Origin: Pseudomonadota bacterium | Lineage (GTDB): Bacteria; Myxococcota_A; UBA796; SXON01 | DNA length: 64,000 nucleotides | Reading direction: 5' to 3' | Assembly (NCBI GenBank): GCA_005778355.1 | Contig: SXON01000017.1 | Span: 36,511 to 100,510, forward strand | Part shown: one piece after another, positions 7,274 to 16,094 of the stretch | Numbering within the stretch: the first letter of the stretch is position 1 | Layout: the number at the start of each line of letters is the position of its first letter | Notes under the pieces: model-generated | Databases searched by the model: none | What the model was told of the DNA's origin: nothing | The model's input: only the letters and a program-made list of their open reading frames with translations | Made by a program: the position numbers and the translations under genes

Positions 7274-8773
7274 CTACTTCGAAAGCGGGAGCCAGATGGA
7301 GAAGCGGCTCCCGGCGCCCTCCACGGACTCGAGTGAAACGCGACCCCTGTGGGCCGACACGATGCCCGCCACGATGGCGAGCCCGAGACCGCTCCCCTCG
7401 GTTCGCCGTGAGAGCAGGTTGTTCGAACGATAGAACTTGTCGAAGACGCGGCGTTGCTCCACGAGCGAGATGCCAGGGCCATCGTCCTCCACGGCGAAGT
7501 TGACGCCGCCAGACTCGGCGCGGGCGAGCAGGCGGATCTTCACCTTTTCGCCTCCGTACTTCCGGGCGTTGCCCAGCAGGTTGATCAGCGCCTCCGCCAC
7601 CGCGTCGGCATCGGCCAGCACCCGGGGAAGGTTGTCGGGCACGTTGACCACGAGCCGATCGTCGCCATCGAGGTCGTGGGCGCGGAAGGCGTTGACCGCG
7701 CGCGCGACGATGTCGCAGGGTCGCTGCGGGGTCATCTCGTAGATGCGGCGCCCCGCCTCCATGCGAGCCCACGTGAGCACGCGTTCGATCTTCTTGCTGA
7801 GGCGCTCGGTCTCCGCCGCGATCACGTCGAGACACTCCTGCACGCGCTCGGGGTCCTTCACTCGGCCGGACTGGAGTGTCTCGACGAACATGCGGATGGA
7901 GGTGAGGGGCGTTCGGAGCTCATGCGAGACATTGCTGACGAAGTCGGTCTGGAGTCGCGACAAGCGTACTTGCTGAGCGATGGCGCGTCCCATGATGATG
8001 ACGCCCACTACCGTAGCCGCAAAGAGTAGGATCATCGTCCATCGGAGCGCGCTGTCCGCCGGCGCCTCGCGGGCCGCGGGCGGGTCGACCTCCACGCGCC
8101 AGTGGGCGAAGGGCGGCGCGAGCGGGCGCATCACGAAGGGCTCGTCTTCGAGGAGCTGCAGGGCCAAGGCGCGGCGTAGCGCGTCGAAGCTCACCGGCTC
8201 GCCCGCCGGGTCGGCGGCGAGGGCGCGCAGCCGGTAACTCGCACCCTCCGTGGAGTACTTCCGGCCGACGATCTCGGGGATCACCACCGCATCGATCGCG
8301 GCGGCATCAATGCGATAGGCCACCACTAGGCCCTCCCGAAGTCGCGACACCGCGAGTGCGGAGTCGTCTCCCCCGGAGGCCGTGACGAAGCTCACCGGGG
8401 CGCGCTCGGAGAGCACCAGGGCAGCGGCCGCGGCATCCGGCGGCGCGTCTGGGTCGTCGAGGGTCCAGACCTTAGAGACAAGGCGGCTCTTTTCGCGGTA
8501 GCCCGCGGCGGTTTCGCCGAGCGCCTCGGCCGGCACCGCCGAGAGCGCTCGGCGCACGCGGTCGTCCTCCGCCGCCAACGCCGCCAGCACCTCGGCCTCG
8601 AGGTCGCGGGCCTGCAGGGCGTAGCGCTCGTGCAGGCGCCCTTCCTCGGCGTCGGCGCGGTCTTTGATGCCCGCGAGGCCGTAGGCGAGCAGCGCGACCG
8701 CCGGCGCCACCACCAGCACCACCATCGCCCAGAAGACCCGTCGCCGGGCCATCGACTCGCCGAGTGTGGGCAC
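7274..8773 (-). CDS. Membrane sensor histidine kinase
   Basis: This 499-residue protein has two membrane segments (about 14-34 and 245-262) bracketing a 210-residue periplasmic sensor domain of unrecognised type. The HisKA domain has the phosphoacceptor His284 in SNVSHELRTPL. The ATP-binding domain shows the N box (INLLGNARKYG, N402), G1 (DDGPG, 430-434), F box (FDKFYR) and G2 (GSGLGLA, 460-466). All catalytic motifs are intact. No response regulator lies next to it, so it is an orphan kinase here. The GTG start at 8773 is favoured by a GATAGC element 8 bases upstream; an ATG at 8752 is the alternative. Confidence 0.92.
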   Translation of the reverse strand: MPTLGESMARRRVFWAMVVLVVAPAVALLAYGLAGIKDRADAEEGRLHERYALQARDLEAEVLAALAAEDDRVRRALSAVPAEALGETAAGYREKSRLVSKVWTLDDPDAPPDAAAAALVLSERAPVSFVTASGGDDSALAVSRLREGLVVAYRIDAAAIDAVVIPEIVGRKYSTEGASYRLRALAADPAGEPVSFDALRRALALQLLEDEPFVMRPLAPPFAHWRVEVDPPAAREAPADSALRWTMILLFAATVVGVIIMGRAIAQQVRLSRLQTDFVSNVSHELRTPLTSIRMFVETLQSGRVKDPERVQECLDVIAAETERLSKKIERVLTWARMEAGRRIYEMTPQRPCDIVARAVNAFRAHDLDGDDRLVVNVPDNLPRVLADADAVAEALINLLGNARKYGGEKVKIRLLARAESGGVNFAVEDDGPGISLVEQRRVFDKFYRSNNLLSRRTEGSGLGLAIVAGIVSAHRGRVSLESVEGAGSRFSIWLPLSK

Positions 8774-8781
8774 CGTCAGGA

Positions 8782-8787
8782 GCTATC
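8782..8787 (-). promoter_or_regulatory. -10 element for the histidine kinase gene
   Basis: GATAGC on the minus strand ends 8 bases before the GTG at 8773, without a Shine-Dalgarno sequence. This is the strongest form of the leaderless pattern seen in the window. Confidence 0.45.
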
Positions 8788-8825
8788 CCGCGTAGCCGGG
8801 ATCGCAGCCGCCGCAGCGCGCCCGG

Positions 8826-8831
8826 AATACC
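8826..8831 (+). promoter_or_regulatory. -10 element for the large radical SAM gene
   Basis: AATACC ends 9 bases before the ATG at 8841, and no ribosome binding site is visible. Confidence 0.35.
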
Positions 8832-8840
8832 GCCCGGCCC

Positions 8841-11342
8841 ATGAACCTCAGCCGCGTGCTCAGCACCGAGATCCTCCCCGTCGTGGAGCGGCCCAGCCGC
8901 TACCTCGGCACCGAGCACAACGCCGTCCACAAACACGGCGCGCGGGTGCGCATGGCGCTCGCCTTTCCCGACCTCTACGACCTCGGACTCGGCAACCTCG
9001 GGCTCCACATTCTCTACGCCGTGCTCAACCGCATCGACGGCGTGTCGGCCGAGCGGGTGTACGCCCCGGCTCCCGACATGGAGCGCGAGCTGCGTTCTCG
9101 CGGGCTCAAGCTCTTCGGCGTGGAGAGTCGCGACGAGCTCTGCGACTTCGACGCCATCGGCTTCACGCTGCAGTCCGAGCTCACGTTCACCAACATCTTG
9201 AACATGATCGACCTCGCTGGGTTGCCGCTCCGCACGGTCAACCGGCACGAGGGGCCGATCGTGCTCGCCGGCGGTCCCGCCGTGTTCAACCCCGAGCCGC
9301 TCGCGCCCTTCATCGACGCCTTCGTCATCGGCGATGGAGAAGACGTGGTGACCGAGATCGCAAAGGTGCTCGCGGAGCATCGTGACCGGGGGGCCCGCTT
9401 GCTCGCGTTGTCGCGACTCGAGGGTCTCTACGTGCCCGCGCTCTACCCGATGGACACGTTGTCCGACGGCCGCATCGTCCCGCCGCTCGACGCGCCGAAG
9501 ATCCGCAAGCGCACCGCGCGCGCCCTCGACGGGAACAACTTCCCCGTTGATTACATCGTGCCTTTCACCGAGCAGGTGCACGACCGCGTGTCGCTCGAGG
9601 TGCTCCGCGGTTGCACACAGGGCTGCCGCTTCTGCCAGGCCGGCAGGACCACGCGCCCGGTGCGGGAGCGCACCGTCGACGCCGTGGAAGACCTGATGAC
9701 GCGCACCCTGGCCGCTACCGGCTACGAGGAGGTGTCGCTGGTGTCGCTGTCCACCTGCGATCACAGCCGCGTCCGCTCGCTCGTGGAGCGCACCTCGACC
9801 CTGGCGAAGTCACAGCACGTGGCGCTGTCGCTCCCATCTCTCCGGCTCGACAGCTTCTCCGTGGAGCTGGCTGACATGGCCTCGTCCACCCGCCGCACCG
9901 GGCTCACCTTCGCCCCCGAGGCGGCCTCGCCGCGCCTACGCGCCGTCATCAACAAGTGGATCCCCGACGACGACCTCATCGAGATGGCCACCGCTGCCTA
10001 CGAGAAGGGCTGGGAGCACGTCAAGACCTACTTCATGATCGGCCTGCCCACCGAGCGTGAGGAAGACATCGTCGCGATCGCGGACTTGTGCGCACGCACG
10101 CTGGCCGCCGGGAAAAAGAAAAACCCGCGGGCCATGGTGAACACCGGGGTGAGCACCTTCGTGCCCAAGCCGTTCACGCCCTTCCAGTGGGCGCGACAGA
10201 TCGGGATCGAAGAAACTGAAGCAAAACAGGCGCTTCTGTTGCAGAACATCAAGCGTCACAAGAACATCAAATTCGGGCGCCACAAGCCCCATGAGACTTT
10301 CCTCGAGGGGCTCGTGTCTCGTGCCGACCGGCGCGCGGGCGACCTCATCGAGGCAGCCTGGCGCCACGGGGCTCGCTTCGACGCCTGGGGCGAGCACCTC
10401 GACTTCGGTGCCTGGCAGCGGGCCATCGAGGAGGTGGCCTACGACTGCGACGACGCGCTGCGCGAGCGGGCTCTGGACGAGCGCCTGCCCTGGGATCACA
10501 TCGACATCCACATCCCCAAGGCCTGGTTTGCCGCCGACTACGAGCGGGCGATGCAGTTGCAGCACGCGCCCGACTGCCGCGCGAAGAAGTGCCACGATTG
10601 TGGTGTGATCGACGTGGAGCGGGCGCTTTGTGCGCACATGCTCCGCAACAGCATCGAGGGGCGCAAGGCGGAGAAGGCGTGGACCAGGACGCCGTTGACG
10701 CCGGCCGCCGAGCCGTTGCCGGTGCAGCGCGTGCGTTTCCGCGTGGGACGCGAGAGCGACGCACGTTTCCTCGGCCACCTGGAATGGCAGAACGCCTGGC
10801 AGCGCGCCTTGCGCCGTGCGCGGGCACCGCTGGCCTACTCGCTGGGCTTCCATCCTCACCCACGGGTGGACTTCTCCTCGGCGTTGCCGAGCGGGGAGGA
10901 ATCGCGTGCCGAGTTCATGGACGCGAGGCTGGTGCGGCGCGTCGACGTGGCGGCGCTGGTGAGCGCCCTGCGTGCCACGGTGCCGAGCGGCTTCCTGGTG
11001 CTGGGCGGCGAGGAGGTGCCGCTCGACGCGGCCGCCACGATGGGTGAGGTGAGGGGATGGCGCTACGAGCTTGTCCCCGGCTTGCCCATCGAGGTCGCTC
11101 GGGACGCGGCTGAACGAATTGATGTCGCGACGTCGTTGCCGGTGACTCGGCGTTCGAAGTCGGGGCCGATCCAGGTCGACGTGCGCCCGATGGTCGACCA
11201 CATCGCGGTGCGCGAGGATGGGGTGGTGGAGCTCGATCTCGGCATGGTCAATGGAAAGCCAGGAAAAGCTAGGGAGATCGTGGAATTGATGCAGCTACCG
11301 CCCACGACACGCGTGGTGCGCACCGAGGTGCGATTTCGCTGA
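8841..11342 (+). CDS. Radical SAM protein with B12-binding-like N-terminus and DUF2344 C-terminus (TIGR03960/TIGR03936 type)
   Basis: This is an 833-residue protein. Residues 40-180 form a B12-binding-like fold without an obvious cobalamin histidine. The radical SAM core follows, with C258, C262 and C265 (GCTQGCRFC) binding the 4Fe-4S cluster. A second cysteine group (CRAKKCHDCG, about 578-587) may bind another metal. From about 620 the DUF2344 domain begins (FLGHLEWQNAW, YSLGFHPHPRVDFSSALPSG). The fused form is widespread and its function is unknown; it is often encoded near ribosome or RNA-maturation genes. Here it is followed after 23 bases by an acyl-CoA dehydrogenase gene with its own -10 element. 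Family is certain, reaction is not. Confidence 0.93.
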   Translation: MNLSRVLSTEILPVVERPSRYLGTEHNAVHKHGARVRMALAFPDLYDLGLGNLGLHILYAVLNRIDGVSAERVYAPAPDMERELRSRGLKLFGVESRDELCDFDAIGFTLQSELTFTNILNMIDLAGLPLRTVNRHEGPIVLAGGPAVFNPEPLAPFIDAFVIGDGEDVVTEIAKVLAEHRDRGARLLALSRLEGLYVPALYPMDTLSDGRIVPPLDAPKIRKRTARALDGNNFPVDYIVPFTEQVHDRVSLEVLRGCTQGCRFCQAGRTTRPVRERTVDAVEDLMTRTLAATGYEEVSLVSLSTCDHSRVRSLVERTSTLAKSQHVALSLPSLRLDSFSVELADMASSTRRTGLTFAPEAASPRLRAVINKWIPDDDLIEMATAAYEKGWEHVKTYFMIGLPTEREEDIVAIADLCARTLAAGKKKNPRAMVNTGVSTFVPKPFTPFQWARQIGIEETEAKQALLLQNIKRHKNIKFGRHKPHETFLEGLVSRADRRAGDLIEAAWRHGARFDAWGEHLDFGAWQRAIEEVAYDCDDALRERALDERLPWDHIDIHIPKAWFAADYERAMQLQHAPDCRAKKCHDCGVIDVERALCAHMLRNSIEGRKAEKAWTRTPLTPAAEPLPVQRVRFRVGRESDARFLGHLEWQNAWQRALRRARAPLAYSLGFHPHPRVDFSSALPSGEESRAEFMDARLVRRVDVAALVSALRATVPSGFLVLGGEEVPLDAAATMGEVRGWRYELVPGLPIEVARDAAERIDVATSLPVTRRSKSGPIQVDVRPMVDHIAVREDGVVELDLGMVNGKPGKAREIVELMQLPPTTRVVRTEVRFR

Positions 11343-11350
11343 GCGCGCGT

Positions 11351-11356
11351 GATAGA
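11351..11356 (+). promoter_or_regulatory. -10 element for the acyl-CoA dehydrogenase gene
   Basis: GATAGA ends 9 bases before the ATG at 11366. No Shine-Dalgarno sequence is seen. Confidence 0.4.
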
Positions 11357-11365
11357 CGCGCGGCC

Positions 11366-12511
11366 ATGTTCGTGCTGAGCGAAGAGCAGAAGGCCCTCGC
11401 CGAGGCGGCCCGCGCCGCTGCGGTGGCGCACGTGGCCCCCACGGCCCGGGATGACGACGAGAAAGAGCTGTTTCGCAAAGAGCTCTTCCAGAAGCTCGGC
11501 GAGGCCGGCCTCTGCGGCGTGCCCACCCCCGAGGCCTGGGGAGGGCTCGGGCTCGGCTACCTCGACTACGCCGTCGTGCTCGAGGAGATCGCCAAGGTGA
11601 GCGCGTCGTATGCGGTCACCGTGGCCGTCAACGGCCTGCCGCAGGTCATCCTCGCCCAGTTCGGCACCGACGCCCAGCGCGCCCAGTGGTTGCCACGCCT
11701 GGCGGCAGGCGAGGCCCTCGGCGCCTTCGCGCTGTCTGAGCCCTCCTCCGGCTCCGACGCGGCCTCGCTCCGCACCACCGCCGTGCGCGACGGCGAGCAC
11801 TACGTGCTCAACGGCACCAAGTTCTGGATTACCCACGGCGGCTACGCCGACGTGTACGTGGTGATGGCCCGCACCGGGGGGCCCGGTCCCAAGGGCATCG
11901 GCGCTTTCCTGGTGTCGAGCGACACGCCCGGCCTTTCCTTCGGCAAGAAGGAAGAAAAGATGGGGATGCGGGCTTCTCCCACGGTCGAGGTGATCCTGGA
12001 GAGCGCGCGCGTGCACGCGAGCAACCTCATCGGCGGCGAGTCGGAGGGTTTCCGCTGTGCCATGAGCGCGCTCGACAGCGGGCGCATCACGATCGGCGCC
12101 ACGAGCGTGGGCCTCGCGCAGGCCGCGCTCGACGCGGCGGGCGCCTATGCCTGCCAGCGCAAGCAGTTCGACACGCAGATCATCGATTTCCAGGGCGTGG
12201 GCTTCATGCTGGCTGACATGGCCTGTCGCGTGGAAACCGCGCGCCTGCTCGTTCACAAGGCGGCGTGGCTGCGCGACCAGAAGTTGCCCTACTCTCACGT
12301 TGCGGCCATGGCGAAATGTGTCGCGACCGACGCCGCGATGTCGGTGACCACCGACGCGGTGCAGGTGTTCGGCGGCTACGGCTACACGCGCGAGTACCCG
12401 GTCGAGCGCTACATGAGGGACGCCAAGGTGATGCAGATCGTCGAGGGCACCAACCAGGTGCAGCGCGTCGTGATCGCACGTCACCTGAAGCGTCACTATG
12501 GCGAGGCGTAG
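11366..12511 (+). CDS. Acyl-CoA dehydrogenase
   Basis: This 381-residue flavoenzyme has the standard acyl-CoA dehydrogenase length and order: N-terminal helical domain, middle beta domain with FALSEPSSGSDA (FAD/substrate contacts), and C-terminal helical domain. The catalytic base is Glu360 in QIVEGTNQVQR, the position used by short- and medium-chain enzymes. FGGYGYTREYPVER is the usual C-terminal signature. It oxidises a saturated acyl-CoA to the 2-enoyl-CoA, passing electrons to electron-transfer flavoprotein in the cytoplasm. Chain length or branched substrate cannot be decided from sequence. No other beta-oxidation gene is adjacent. Confidence 0.93.
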   Translation: MFVLSEEQKALAEAARAAAVAHVAPTARDDDEKELFRKELFQKLGEAGLCGVPTPEAWGGLGLGYLDYAVVLEEIAKVSASYAVTVAVNGLPQVILAQFGTDAQRAQWLPRLAAGEALGAFALSEPSSGSDAASLRTTAVRDGEHYVLNGTKFWITHGGYADVYVVMARTGGPGPKGIGAFLVSSDTPGLSFGKKEEKMGMRASPTVEVILESARVHASNLIGGESEGFRCAMSALDSGRITIGATSVGLAQAALDAAGAYACQRKQFDTQIIDFQGVGFMLADMACRVETARLLVHKAAWLRDQKLPYSHVAAMAKCVATDAAMSVTTDAVQVFGGYGYTREYPVERYMRDAKVMQIVEGTNQVQRVVIARHLKRHYGEA

Positions 12512-12568
12512 CGTGCACGCGCAGCGCCACCCCGGTAAGCTCTCGCACTCCCTGTCCCGGTCGCGTCG

Positions 12569-14470
12569 ATGAAGGTCTGCTCGCTCTGCAAGAATAGCTA
12601 CGAGGACTGGGTCGAGTTCTGTTTTCAGGACGGGCAACCCCTCCTGGCGGGTGCCGCCTCGCCGGCTGGTGCCACGAGCGGGTCCGCGCCGCCGCCGGTT
12701 TCACTGCCGGTGGCACCTCCGCCCGCGGTCAGCACCGTCCCGAGCAGTGTTGCGAGCGCGCCGTCCCTTGATCCCGGTGCGTCGGCAGACTGGGACGCCT
12801 TCGATGCCCCCGAGCCGACGCTCATCCGGATGCAGCGGCTCGCTGCGCAGCAGGGCCCCGGCGGCGCCCCCGCCGTGCTCCCCAAGGTGATGCAGCCGGC
12901 GCTCGGCGGACTGGTGGCACCGGCGCCCCCGTCTCGCCCGGGGTTCGGGTCGGGAGGCGCACCGAGCGGCGTGGCATCTGGCGCCGACACGCCCGACTTT
13001 GCCGCGCCCGGGTTGCCGCGTGGTGGACTCGGCGCCCGCCCGCCGAGCCCCGTGGACGCACCGGAATCTTTGCCCGCGCCACGCGCCGTACCGCCGCCCG
13101 TCCATGGGATCACGGCGGTCCCGCTCTCGGAACTCGAGGCCGAACCGGCGAGCACCGCCGAGGTCTTGAAGGCAGAGGCGCGCCAGGCCGAGGAGGCGCG
13201 TGGCGAGTCGGGCAGCCTGGCTCCGGTCGTGCCGCTGTCGCGACCTGCCGTAGCCAAGTCCGAGTCGAAGTCCGAGTCTGCTGGGCCCGAGTCCGACGGG
13301 CTGGGCGGCGACTTCTTCAACGAGAAGCCGCGCGAAGACGAGGACCAGAAGGCCACTGTGCCGATGTACGCGGCGCAAGCGGAAGATCGTGAGCGCGAGG
13401 TGCGGCCGCAACCCACCCGGTCGTCGAGCGGGCGCCCGCAGCCCGCGAGCAAGGACCGCGACGACGGTGGCATGGCGGCCCCGGCCGCAGCTGGAATCGG
13501 ACTCGCGATGATCGGCGCGATCGGCGCTGGCGTGCTGGTATTGGTGCTCGGCGGCGTCTTGTGGATGAAGATGAGCGCCGACAAGGCCGACGTGGTCGAC
13601 ACCACCCCGCCCCCGGCCGAGGTCAAGCCGCCGCCGAAGCTGGAACCGGCACCGCCGGTCGAACCGCCGCCCGTCGAGCCGTCGCCCGTCGAGCCGTCGC
13701 CCGGGGCGGTCACCGATCCCGGCGAAGCCGGGGACGACGGTAGCGACGCAGGCCTCACCGCGAATCCGAGCGCGACGTCCCCGACGCCCGGCACCGCCAC
13801 GCCTGGGGGCGCGGCGCCCAAGCCCGGGGCAGCCACCACGCCCGGAGCCACCACGACCCCGGGCACCAAACCGGCCACGACTCCCGCCACCGCGGGTACG
13901 GCCGCCAGCAGCACGGCGCCGAAGTCGGGCACCACGCCTCCCTCGGGCACCGGGGCGGCCTCGCCCTGGGGGACCGTGACGCCGTCGACGGCGCCAGCCG
14001 CGTCCACCACGTCCGACAATCCCTGGGGCACGGCGTCGCAAGTGTCCACGGGTACCCTGCGGATCACCAGCGACCCGACAGGCGCCACTGTCTTCGTCGA
14101 CGACAAGCCCTACGGCACCACGCCGTCGTCCGTCGACCTTCCCTACGGCAAGCACAAGGTGCGGCTCAGCCTCGCCGGGCATCGTACCGAGTCGAGCGAC
14201 GTCAACCTCAACGTGGCGTCGATGTCGGTGCCCTTCCGGCTCACGCCTGAAGAGATCACCGGCATCATCAACGTGTTCGGCCCCACCGGCGCATCGGTGT
14301 GGATCGACGACCACGACATGGGCCCGCTGCCGGTGAGCGTGCAGGTTCGCGAGGGCGTTCACGGGCTGAAGCTCATCCAGGCCGACGGCAAGTCCTGCTC
14401 GTCGAGCCGCGACGTGCGCTTCACCAGCGGTGGACGGCCGCTGGCGATCAACCTACAGCCCTGCGGCTAG
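12569..14470 (+). CDS. Zinc-ribbon, transmembrane, PEGA-domain protein
   Basis: This 633-residue protein begins with a short zinc-ribbon-like motif (CSLCKNS then FCFQDG, residues 4-21). A long Pro/Ala/Ser-rich region follows, then one membrane segment at about 306-330 (GLAMIGAIGAGVLVLVLGG) and a second low-complexity linker rich in Pro, Thr and Gly. It ends with two PEGA repeats (about 493-545 and 565-625; GTLRITSDPTGATVFVDD and GASVWIDD). The N-terminus should be cytoplasmic and the PEGA repeats external, where they probably bind cell wall or surface sugar. The same layout occurs in Myxococcota signalling proteins, but here no kinase domain is attached. Its stop overlaps the next convergent gene in CTAG. 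Confidence 0.85.
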   Translation: MKVCSLCKNSYEDWVEFCFQDGQPLLAGAASPAGATSGSAPPPVSLPVAPPPAVSTVPSSVASAPSLDPGASADWDAFDAPEPTLIRMQRLAAQQGPGGAPAVLPKVMQPALGGLVAPAPPSRPGFGSGGAPSGVASGADTPDFAAPGLPRGGLGARPPSPVDAPESLPAPRAVPPPVHGITAVPLSELEAEPASTAEVLKAEARQAEEARGESGSLAPVVPLSRPAVAKSESKSESAGPESDGLGGDFFNEKPREDEDQKATVPMYAAQAEDREREVRPQPTRSSSGRPQPASKDRDDGGMAAPAAAGIGLAMIGAIGAGVLVLVLGGVLWMKMSADKADVVDTTPPPAEVKPPPKLEPAPPVEPPPVEPSPVEPSPGAVTDPGEAGDDGSDAGLTANPSATSPTPGTATPGGAAPKPGAATTPGATTTPGTKPATTPATAGTAASSTAPKSGTTPPSGTGAASPWGTVTPSTAPAASTTSDNPWGTASQVSTGTLRITSDPTGATVFVDDKPYGTTPSSVDLPYGKHKVRLSLAGHRTESSDVNLNVASMSVPFRLTPEEITGIINVFGPTGASVWIDDHDMGPLPVSVQVREGVHGLKLIQADGKSCSSSRDVRFTSGGRPLAINLQPCG

Positions 14471-15381
14471 TCGGTCACGGCGTTGGCCAGCACCACGCTG
14501 GCGTAGCTGCCGACGATGGCGGCCGCGACGAGCTCGGGCCGATGCGCAGCCGCCGTGCCGGCCGCGTAGGTCATCGCGGTGGCCGCCGGGACCGCGATGG
14601 CCACGGCGAGGAGGCCGCGGACAGGCTTCTTGTCGGCGAAGGCGGGGTAGCCGGGGAGGGGCACGTAGACGCGCGCGTCGACCAGAGGCTCGGACAGGGC
14701 CGGGAACGACGCTGTGGCGACCGGGGCCATGGGGGCCGACAGGTATATGGGGTCGGGCACGATGCCGAGGAGCGCGTGCGCCGCCGCCTCGATCTCCGCC
14801 TCGTCGCCGAAGCCGCCGCCGGGAAGGGCACTGGCGCCCGGGGCCTGGAGCACCGAGGCGCGCCGGCTCGCGGCCGGGGCGTCGACCCAGCCGCTCGCGA
14901 GGGCCAGTTCCACCTGTCCTGAGGTGCTGCCGATGGCGCCCACCACGAAGATGTCGATGTCGAGCGCGCTCACCGCGACGCGGGCGCAGGCGAGGTCGAG
15001 CCCGCAGCTCATGGCGGCGCGGGCCTCGGGACCGTCGGGCACGACGACCTCGACCCTGGGGACCCGAGCCATCGCGGCGCGGACATGCGCGGTCGCGATC
15101 TCCGCGTCGAGGCCAAAGGACGGCGAGGGCTCGACCGTCGACCACACTGGCGCCACGAGCACCCGCAGGTCGCGCTGGCCACTCCACTCGACCGGCGTCG
15201 CGACGCGCATGGTGTTGACATCGGTGAAGGGAATGCGCATACGCCCCTGCGGCGTGCGCAGTTCCACCCCCCGGTCGGTCGTGTCGATGACCTCGCCCAC
15301 GACAGTGCGGCCGTCGAGCAGCACGACGTGGCGGAACTCCCCGGCGCGCGCCGCCGAGACGACCAGCAGAGCGACGAGCAT
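14467..15381 (-). CDS. Exported protein with Sm-like N-terminal strand region; unknown function
   Basis: Starting at the ATG at 15381 gives 304 residues with signal peptide MLVALLVVSAARAG. Residues 16-60 (LLDGRTVVGEVIDTT then VELRTPQGRMRIPF) form a small beta barrel of Sm-like appearance. The middle (about 70-160) alternates strands and helices, like periplasmic proteins that oligomerise at the outer membrane, but I cannot name the family. The C-terminus has hydrophobic stretches (about 255-300) that could be membrane helices. The ATG shares its A with the TGA of the upstream gene (TGATG), so translation is coupled. It converges on the PEGA gene with overlapping stops. Confidence 0.65.
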   Translation of the reverse strand: MLVALLVVSAARAGEFRHVVLLDGRTVVGEVIDTTDRGVELRTPQGRMRIPFTDVNTMRVATPVEWSGQRDLRVLVAPVWSTVEPSPSFGLDAEIATAHVRAAMARVPRVEVVVPDGPEARAAMSCGLDLACARVAVSALDIDIFVVGAIGSTSGQVELALASGWVDAPAASRRASVLQAPGASALPGGGFGDEAEIEAAAHALLGIVPDPIYLSAPMAPVATASFPALSEPLVDARVYVPLPGYPAFADKKPVRGLLAVAIAVPAATAMTYAAGTAAAHRPELVAAAIVGSYASVVLANAVTD

Positions 15382-16040
15382 CACCACTCGACGTCTCCGC
15401 AGCGCTCGGGCTCCTCGCCCGCGGCCAGCGCGGCGACGGTCCACGCGTAGGGAATGTCGAGCGTGGCGTCGTCGGGGGCAAAGGCCACGGCGACCATCGC
15501 AAAGCGCCCCGGCTCCACCAGCGTGGCCCAGTCGTTGACCGGCGTGGAGGGGGCGAAGCCCATGATCAGGTCGTCGCGCGTGGTCCAGGCGCGGGCCGCT
15601 AGGCCGCAGCTATCAAGGTCGAAGGCGAGTAGATCGACTCGGGCTTCAGCGGAGGAAGGCTCGATGTGGGCACACAGGGCGCCGCTCGCCTGGACCTCGA
15701 TCACGCGCCAGTCGGCGTCGCCCACGTAGTCGCCGACGGGCTCGGTGGGGAAGGCGCTCGGCACCCCCGCGCAGGCCTCTCGCGCCGGAACCTGGGCGGG
15801 ACCCCATCCCGCGCCACGCAGCTTGCCGGCGAGGCGAAAGGCCATGCCCGGGGGCAGGATCTCGACGGCGGCCACGAGCGGACTGTCGTCGACGGCGTCG
15901 TCGCGCGGGCCGGCCTCGCTCCAGCTCAACTCCGGGGGCTCAACGAGCACCACGGCCTCGGGCGGGGCGCCGCCGGTGTCGGCCCGGGCAAGCCCGCCGA
16001 GAGCAGGCCAACCATCGCAAGCGGCGAGGAGCGCGATCAT
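15381..16040 (-). CDS. Putative lipoprotein, unknown function
   Basis: The start at 16040 gives 219 residues beginning MIALLAACDGW, one of the shortest lipoprotein leaders here (Cys8). GGAG lies 3 bases upstream of the ATG. A longer in-frame extension would run through the divergent gene and is rejected. The mature protein has five further cysteines and beta-rich, weakly hydrophobic segments resembling a cell-envelope binding protein; I recognise no family. It is translationally coupled through TGATG to the downstream exported protein, so the two probably act together in the periplasm or at the outer membrane. Confidence 0.65.
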   Translation of the reverse strand: MIALLAACDGWPALGGLARADTGGAPPEAVVLVEPPELSWSEAGPRDDAVDDSPLVAAVEILPPGMAFRLAGKLRGAGWGPAQVPAREACAGVPSAFPTEPVGDYVGDADWRVIEVQASGALCAHIEPSSAEARVDLLAFDLDSCGLAARAWTTRDDLIMGFAPSTPVNDWATLVEPGRFAMVAVAFAPDDATLDIPYAWTVAALAAGEEPERCGDVEW

Positions 16041-16080
16041 CGGCTCCGGGGGATACCCCAGCCGCCGCCGATCCGCACGC

Positions 16081-16086
16081 GATAGC
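16081..16086 (+). promoter_or_regulatory. -10 element for the isomerase-like gene
   Basis: GATAGC ends 8 bases before the ATG at 16095. No Shine-Dalgarno sequence lies between. Confidence 0.45.
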
Positions 16087-16094
16087 TTCGTGGA

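Noticed and set aside
8773-8841. Two-component system with an adjacent response regulator
   Set aside because: No receiver-domain gene lies on either side of the histidine kinase in this window.
8472-9764. A long minus-strand frame opposite the kinase and radical SAM genes
   Set aside because: It crosses two divergent real genes and has shadow composition with no domain.
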